Both the position numbers and the translations under genes were made by a program. Below, piece by piece: positions 1 to 9,000 of a DNA stretch of 43,428 nucleotides (the first letter of the stretch is position 1; every line of letters begins with the position of its first letter). A model generated the notes under the pieces. The model saw nothing but the letters and a program-made list of their open reading frames with translations, did no database searches and was not told the origin of the DNA. Origin of the DNA: a virus; the IMG/VR virus record IMGVR_UViG_3300044858_004848, positions 1 to 43,428 of that record; one strand, given 5' to 3'.

Positions 1-3000
1 CAAACCCGCCGAGCGCATCGGCCAGCTCATTATCATCGATATCGCCCGCAAGGTATTTAGAGACAATATCTCTGTATGGTTTTGACTGCTCTGCATTTTC
101 CAATACGTTTGTCATCCAGGGGTCAGCCATCGCAATTTCTGTGAGAGGGCTTTCGATGTCTCCAGGCACAGGATTCATTCCCTGGTCGTCGAACCAGAAT
201 GGATTAGGCTCATCATCAGCCTGGAATGGGTTGTAGTAACCACCAGTTGATTCGTCGTAGTAATAATCGTCTGAATACGTGTATTCCGATGCTGGACGAC
301 CGATATTGCTCTTTGGAAGAGTCCTTGGAGCTGGTGGCTCTTCATACGGGATACTCAGAATCTCGTCCTTGGTCAGGGTGTCAAATACTGCTCGCTTTGT
401 CATCTTTGTTTCTTCTGCGATTTCCGAAACAGTTCTTCCATCAGCAAACATCTGATGGACCTGGTACAACTGCTTCGACGCATAACGACGAGGCCTGATG
501 TCTGGGAATTGAGACAAGTCTGGCCTATCGAGGAGTTGATTATCTGAGTGGTCGTTAAAGAAGTTTGCGTGAGCAAAGGCTCGCGTATCGAGAATCTCTA
601 CCGTGCCACCTTTTTGTTTTCTTGCAAGTAGAACCTTTGAATCTCCGTCCCAACCCCATAAGTAGAACTCATCAGCCATTTTGGCAACATCTGGAATAAT
701 GGAGAAGTTTCGGCCTATCGTCGCTGAGATGATGTGTTTTGCGAGCTTTCTTGGGTCGGTCTTTTGTCTTTCATCAATACGGTCTTCGAGCACGCTTTCT
801 GGAGCAACCACATAGTGTGCCACGATTTCGTAGCCAGCATCTTTGGCGGCTTGGAGGGTCCCAAAGCCCCTGTTGTACTGACCGGTTGAGTCGTATACGA
901 CATCCTTGTCCTGCTCAAGAGCAACACGAAGAGCCATGTCTGCAATCACGCGCGACTCTTCGTGTACGACCGTTGCCCACTCGGTGTCGCCTGCAGCATG
1001 TGCTGCGACTGCCTCCGGAATGATTGTTTTGATTTCGTCCGCGTCGACATGTACGGAAGAATCAACACCAGGAATATTTGCTTCACCTGTTTTTCTCATT
1101 GTCGATTTGCCGCTTCCGGGTGCTCCACCTACAGAAACAAATCGCTTTGGCTCACCTGGTTTCCTGTTTGTTGTAACGGCGTTAGACATCGATACAGCAA
1201 CGCTCGTATACAGGTCAAAGAATCGGTCTTGGTCAACTTTTATGTTCCCTGCTCCAAAAGTAGTTGGCACATCAATACCGTCACTCGGTTTTGCTGGTCT
1301 GTACTTCTGCATTGAGTCCCACAGTTTTTCATCATGCGGAACCACTGGCGAAACGAAACCAATTCTATCGCTTAGCGTTTTATCTAACGGCGGAAGAGAT
1401 GCACCTTTTCGCGGGCTCGATGCTGGTGGAGTGGCCATCTTCCCTGCGATTACATAATCGTTTCTCAGCTTATTGAATTGTTTTCTAGCGCCAACGATGT
1501 TGGAGCTCAATTGCTGCAAGCTGCCACTACGGGCAACCGCTTCACGCTTGCCGTTTACTACCGGAATAAGTGAGGACTTGATGGGGGAGTAGTTTGGTGA
1601 CTGACGCAGCCTTCTTCTTTCCTCAGAGCTTGCTCTCCATTTCGTGTCTCCGTTATTCCACTTAATCGAGGCGTCAGGCAACGAATCAGCAGGAAGTATT
1701 TGATTCAGCCGTTCTGCGGCTTCCCTGAGTTCTGGAATTCCATAGAAGTTGTTGATGTCGTCGCCGCTTGTCTTGTTGAACCAGCCGTCTTTTCCAATAC
1801 CCCAGAATGGATACCATTTGCCCGTAGCGACATCCTTCTTTCCGCCGCGTCCAGAACTTATGTAGAAGGGAACATTGATATCGTCATAAAAACGGACGAC
1901 AACTACGGGTCTTTGTGCAATTGTCAGGATGCCCGATTCGTAACGCTCGCCATCTGGTCCGCTGAATTCAAAGTCAAAGACTTCGGCTATCGGGAGAATT
2001 TCCGTACTTCGGAGCCTATCCGACGAGGTCTTGATGAGCGTCATATCCTTTTTGGACGGACGGGAATTACCTGGATATCTAGTGGAGCTTTCGCTCAGAC
2101 TTTCAGGGAGTAGTTTGCTGAATTTTTTTTTTGACTCAGAATCCATTCCACCAGAAATCATTGGCTGGTCTAGCCGTGCTCCTTTTTGGGGGCCGCCGTA
2201 TCTATCACCGATATAAACCGGAGACTGAGGGTCATCAAATCTTGGGTCAAAATTCATAGTGGACCCAGAAATAAATCCGTCTTTGTCAAACGTTATTCTT
2301 GTGTCTCCGCTGGCTCGAGCTCGGTCAGCCGCTCGCTGGCCCATATCCCATTCTTTTGTTCCAGGAATCGGCTCGCGGTAATACATGTCGCTAATCGCCA
2401 GGTCTCTATCGGAATCATTTATGTTAAAGCCCAAGAAACCATCGTCGATGTCATCAGTTATTTCATCAGAGCCAAGATGATGCGGCATTTTGACAAAGTT
2501 GTCGTACTGTCTGTATTCGCCAAGTATCGCGTCTGCGACCCACGGCGGACGAATCTTATTTGTTGATGGCTCAACATATTGAGACATTGGCCAAGAGTCA
2601 AACAACTTATCAAGCTCTGGAATTTCCATAAAGTCGTCGTTGTCGTCAAAGTCGAAGTTATCGTACGACTCTCTGGCTGCAGGGTTGGACAAAACCTTGT
2701 AGGCCTCCGAGATTGTATACAAGCGGTCAACCGAGTTCGGTTCATTTTTCATCGCCCTGGACATGATTCCAGAAACCTCAGAAGTAAAAGCATCGTCAAT
2801 CTCGCGTTGGGGAGCTGATTCATCAACACCAAGCTCTCTGTATAAATTGCGTGATTCAATATTCGGAACACCCTTCATTGCGCCGCTGATTCCATCAGAG
2901 TTGTTCAACTTGGACATAACAGCAATCTGTCGAGCTCTCACGGACTCTGAGGGGACCTCAAAATACCTAGCGATATCGTCGATTGATGCACCGTCATTAC

Positions 3001-6000
3001 GCATGTTTATAATGTCAATGTCCGCGCCACTAAGGGAGGAATTATTCGTCGCGAGAACGCGCCGAAGAGCTTTGTGTTTGAATGTGTCAGTTTTTTCAAT
3101 TGCTGACGAGTAGGATTCGATTGATTGGCGCACAGCATCTTCTGACATCTTGAATCTTGAGGCAATATCCTTCACGGAAGACCCCATATGCTGATTCATT
3201 ATGTATATGTCTTTGTCGTTGTTTCGGAAGTCTCTAAGGTCTCTCGCGCTGAAGTAGACGCCATCTCTCTCAATATCGGTCATACCGCCAACCATGTAGT
3301 TCATGCTTGGCGTTCTTCTGTAGTTGATTACGTCGAGGTCGCGCTTGACTCCCATAAATTCATCAGAATTGTTTCTGCGAAGTTTATAAAGAGCTCGCTG
3401 CTCTATGGTCTTTACTCGTCCATTGTCCATTTTTGTGACTTCAGATATATCAGAAATCGAAAGGCCATCGAGTCTCATTCTTGTAATTTGCTCTTCGTCT
3501 CGGGAAAGTACATCTGCTTCGATATCGGTTAGCGCTTTACGGTAGATGGCGTGGTGTTCCGGCTGCAGCGATTCCACATTATCCCTGTATGACTCAACCG
3601 ATTCTCTAACCTCTGATTCGGTAAGTTTGTACTTTCTGGATATTTCCGAAAGAGACATCCGCTTATACATTGAGTCCACATACATGGCTTTTTGATTTGG
3701 GGACTGCTCATAGCGGCGAATTGAATCACTCATATCACCAATAGTTGTAGAGCCATCCCTGTCTTGCATGCCCATTCGACGAAGGGTGCTTCCAACTCTC
3801 CCTTTGGAAATATCCAAGATGTCTGCTATCTCTGCTGTTGACATCCCCTCAAGGGCGAGCGTCATCACGTCTTTTGCTGCATCGTTTCTTTGCTTCGTAA
3901 ACTTATCCTGCGGCTCGACTCCACGAACCGCGGTGGAGAACCTGCTTCGTGAGTTGCCAGTTGTGTTGAGTTTTCTTTCAGAGATTATTCTAAAAATAAG
4001 TTCATCTGTCGGAGCCAGGCCGGCTAGCTCGCTGCCTCTATCCGCTTTTGAATTATGACTTCTAATGAGGTCTTTTGGTTCTGGGGAATTTCCATTGTCG
4101 CGTATCGCGAATTCAAGCGCTGCTTTATCTGACATGAATTTAGCGATTGAGTATTTATCCATACCGGCCATACGCAAGTTGATTACGTCATCAATAAACT
4201 TTCTTGCAGCTGGGTTATCTCTTCCGTTGTCAAGACGACTTACCTTGTCAAATTCGTCAGGGCCCATTTCGGTCATTGCTGCACGCATCGCACCAGATAC
4301 TGCCCCAGGCGGTATCTCTGGAAGATTTCTCTTGGTTCTCTTTGGTGGCAATCCACGCTTGGCTCTCTCTGTGTTAATCAGAGCGTCTAGATGAGCATGT
4401 GCTTCTTTGATGATTCTTGCCACTCTCGGCTTGGATATTGCATCAAACTCCGAACCAGTTGGCCTCCAGCCCCCATTTGTTGTGTCTGGAAGTTCTGTTG
4501 GAAAAAGTTTTAGGCGTGGATTTTCTTGGTCAAATAAAGTTAGGTCTCGCTCAAGTCTTTCGGCGTTGTAGGCCACGCGCAATTCGTTAGCGTCTCGTAT
4601 TATTCTCTGTTGACGTTGTCTTGCCAACCAGTTGAGGTGGGAGAATTTTTCTCCCAGGGACGATAATTCCGGGTCCTCATGGGCGGAAAAAGCTGCATCG
4701 AACCACGCTGCGTGTCCGAATCCAAGTGGAATATCTCCACTGGCAAGGTCTACCAGTGGAACGAATCGAGCTGATTCTGCATCATCGCCAGCTGTTGGTT
4801 CCCAAGTGGATGGAACTTCCACGAGAACTGCAGAAACTTCTATGCCTTCGGCAAAACGAGGGTCCCAGTCTGGGGAATCGATTGTTCCCAGCTTCTGTGA
4901 AGTAATTAGGTCTTCCGGACGAAGTCCTGTTTCTTCGAGGGCTTCTCGTAGAGCTGAATCGAAAAGGTCCGCGTCTCCCTTGCTTTGGTCAAAAAATCCA
5001 CCAGGAAGAGCAACGGTTCCTTCACCATCTTTTCTATGTGGGCCAAAACCTCTTTCGATGACCAATGCCTCGAGCGCGCCAGTAGATGGGTTCTTCCTGA
5101 TAATTAATGCGTCTCCAGCCCTTTGCTTGGGGCGTTTGTCAACAGCAAATATGTATTCGTTTTTTGTTCCGTCAGCCTTGATTGGCGCAATGTCTGCAAG
5201 GTTTTGACGGTGAACCGAGGCAGCTCGATAACCACTTTGTCTGAGTCCAAGACGCGCAGCTTCCCACTCAGCTGTGTTTTGTGGAAGCTCTTGGCCACGT
5301 TGCTGTTCTCTAAATTTTCTCCCAAGAGCCAGGCTCGCCTTGTAGGCGGCGTCTTCGTTTGTATAAGACTCTGGTGACATTATTTCACCATGCCTATTGA
5401 CCATGTACCAGCGACCGTCTTCTAGTTCTTCTGGCACAACTTCTAGAAATCCACCAATCTTTAGTTTGTCTTTGCCGCCAAAATTCTTAATTCTTTCGTT
5501 GCGAGAAGTGCCTTCCATTCTGCCTGTTATGCCGGATTTGTAAAATTCTGTTGGTCTTCTGTTTACGTATGGAGTTACATATCTTGGTGTGCGAACGCTA
5601 GGGTTCAAACCAGTTTGACCGACTCGACCCGTTTGTTGACGTAAGCGAGCAGGATTTTCTTCATTCCCAAAGAGCCTTGGTGTATTGTTCACGGCTTCTA
5701 GTAGTCTCATGTAAGACTTTTCATTCTGGTTAAGCCGATTAAACGCCGGGGAACTCTCCATGCTTTTATTGTTATTACGAATTGCCTCTTGTATCTCCCG
5801 ATTGAATCGCTTATTAAACCCCGATGCGTTTCCAAGCATTGGCTTGGTTACATCAAATCCCGCGCGGTCATACCTCTTGAGAATTCGAGGGTCTGCAAAT
5901 CCGAATCTTCCTTCAGCGGCCCTCCGGGCACCTCTGCGAGCAGAATCTTCAGCTCGTCCAAGCGCCCCAGCACCCTTCATGAATCCGGTAATGCCCTGAC

Positions 6001-9000
6001 TTTGCGCCTGTTGCGATAGCGACTGCAATTCTCCCTTGAATCGCTCGAGCTCTTGTTTTCTTTGCCGCGCACGATTAAAAATTGCGGTTGTAGATGACGA
6101 ACCAGCCGGGTCGCCTGTCTGAAGAGCAAGAGAGCGCTCATATTCGACCAGGATGCGCAAGAGCCCGCGCTTCGTCTCGCCTGTTCTCCTGTCGACATAG
6201 CCAAACATTTCTTCGTTCCACTTATAGATGCGGTTCATATACCTAAGGAGCGGTTCTTTGGCCCTATTCCAACCGGTCTGGCCGAATCTATTTCGTTGAT
6301 TTGGATTTTTGGGGTCGACCTCGAATAATCCCGGTCTCGTTTTTAGTAGGGAAGAAATCATGCCGTGAAGCATCTGTTTCGTTCTTCTGAACTGGTCGTA
6401 TTCAATTCCAATCTTCTTTATTGTTTCGTCAAGATACGTAATTGCCCTATCGATTGTGTTCTGAAGGTCACTAGCTGTAGCCCTAGTGGAGACATTCGGG
6501 TTTGAAAGTCTTGCTATTTCGCGTATACCTTCAATTAGTTTTTTTGTCTTGGCTTTTTCGAATGCCGCTTTTCTTGTCTGAAAGGCCGTTCTTGCCACTC
6601 CATCGAGATTGGTCCTGTTTGCACTTGGTATACTGTTATCAACCTCGTGCATATGCAATGCCTGGACAACAGTGTTTACGTCTCGAATTTCTTCCTGAAA
6701 AGCAATTTCTTCTGGTGTTAAAGTCCCTACCTCAAATAAGTTCCAAAGCTTCGCACGTTCTTTTGCGGCAGCTTTCGTAGAACCCAAATACTGCTCATTT
6801 TGCTTTAAGCGCTCATCCTTTGCGAGTTCACCAAGCAATCTTCTGTATTGCGGTCCGCTGGTATCAATAATCTCTCCAGACGCATCAGTCACTCGTCCTG
6901 CTCTTGCTGAGAATGATGCCCCACCATAATTCTGCAGACCAAGTTGTTGAGCAAGATTATCGAGTGTCTCCCCAACAACCTCGCCAGTTTTCGGGTCTTT
7001 GCGGAATAGTTCAGGGTTTGTCTGCTGAAGCACATCGATTAGTTTGTCCCACCGAATATTGGGGTCAATCAACGCTGGGTCTGCGCCCTCTTCGAACTCG
7101 CCGTTGTAACGACTAAGTTCTTCCGGCACGTCCGTATATCGTGCAATTATGTGACTGTTGTGTATGTCTGACCATTCTTGTGCATAGTTTCCAGCCAGAT
7201 ACTCGTTCCACAAATTTTTATCTACTTGGTATTCTTTTGAATTAAGACCAACTTCTTTACCCTCGGCGTCAGTTACCTGGTTGAGAGGGTGATTTTTGTC
7301 GCCATCATAAGGACCGAATCTTTCCCAGTATTCATCAGTATCTGGAGCTGCAGTGGTTGGTTCTTGGTTTTTCTTGATGGAGGATATTGTGTCGCGTATA
7401 TTTTTCACATCATCCTTGGTGAACTCATCGCCAACTTCAGGGCGATTTTGTAGGCGCTCCGCCTGGGAGTCGAGGATGTCTTGGTTTGCTTGCTGCATTT
7501 CCTCAATCGAGGGAGGGTCTGGCTGCATGCCTCCTTCTTCTCCTTCTTCTTCTTCGCCATCAAGCAGGTCTCCGGGCGATAGCTCAAATTCGTCTTCGTC
7601 TTCTTCTGCTAAACCAGCTAGTGCGTTAATCAGCCTTCTGTTGAAAGCTTCGAGCTTGTTGAAGTCGGAAAGGATTGATGGCCCTATCTTGTTTTCTATT
7701 TCTCTGCGTTGTAATGCAAGGTTGAAGAGAACTTCCATAAGTTCTGCGTCTGTGAATGGTTTTTTTGTAGCTGGGTTGTCGTACATACGAAACAATTTGA
7801 ATGCCCCAGACTCAATCCATTCGCGCAACGTATACGGTTTCCCAGTTGATGTGTTTATCGGCAGAAGGCTTTCGTCGGGAACTTTTGTAGGGTCATTTAG
7901 GAATGTCTCAAGAGCCATTGCTTCATTTAGGAGAGAAGTTATGCCGTTTATCTGCTGCAATTCATTGAACATTTCAGGGTCAAAATTTTCCTGAATTACT
8001 TCAATTGCCTCGGATACGGCGTCAATCTGGTCTCGCAGTTCTTGTTCTGTGTAAGGTTCGTTTGTATCCGGATTGATTGGGATTTTCTTAACTGCTTTTA
8101 CTGGCTTCCCGCCATTGAGCCAAGTGGTTAGCTGTTCGTTGAAATTGTCTAAGTCCTTTTGCTCTGATTCATCGAGGAATCTTTGAAGAGCTGCGTCGAA
8201 TTCTGGGGTATCAACGTCGTACCCCTCTTCGGCAAGCACCTTGCGACCGACCTTCATTCTGTATTCAAGAGTTTGAAATGATGACGGTAGCGCCGCTAGT
8301 AGTCTTTCTGCATCTGACAGTCTTGCTTGGGTTGGAAGAAGTTGTGCTGCCTGCTCGACGTCCTGCACAGAAGGCGAGCCTGTGTTTGTTAACTCTGGCA
8401 AAACAAAAGTATTGAAGAATGACTGAATATCAGCATCACTCATTGCATCGATATCCAGGCCGGCAATTAGGCCACCTGCATTAAACTTCTTGTATTCATC
8501 AACAAACGCTTTAACTAGCGGTCTCTTAACTGATGCGGCAAGAGCAAGCTCCCTCGGGGACAGTGGCGCATTCTTTGCTTGATATGCAGGAACGGACATC
8601 CCAGGGACCGAAGATATATCTCCAATTGTCGATGTCCATAAATTATCCAATTGGGTATCGTCAAGAGCATCAAGCGCCTCTATGGACTTGGTTACGTCTC
8701 TGCCAGCAAGAACTGCGTTTAATGAAGGGAATTTCGCAGAAGCATTCGGGTCGATGGCAAATCCTTTGAGTTGCTGGCGCTTCCATTCTTTCCTTTTCCA
8801 CTCTTGCTCCTGTTTTGGCGTCATTGAGCCCGACATCTTGCCGGTGATTGTGTAACCACCAGCCATTGCGTCTGCAATCAAGTCGTCTCTTCTGTACGAA
8901 CGCGGAGTGCGCTGTTCAAAGGAAGCAGCAGAAGTAGTTCTCTTTGGCTGCACTTCGAACTGGTCGAGACCGCGGAATCCTGGTCGCGGTTTGCGTGAGT

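Noticed and set aside
906-1457. Plus-strand frame of 183 residues
   Set aside because: It lies opposite the P-loop kinase domain, which has clear motifs on the minus strand.
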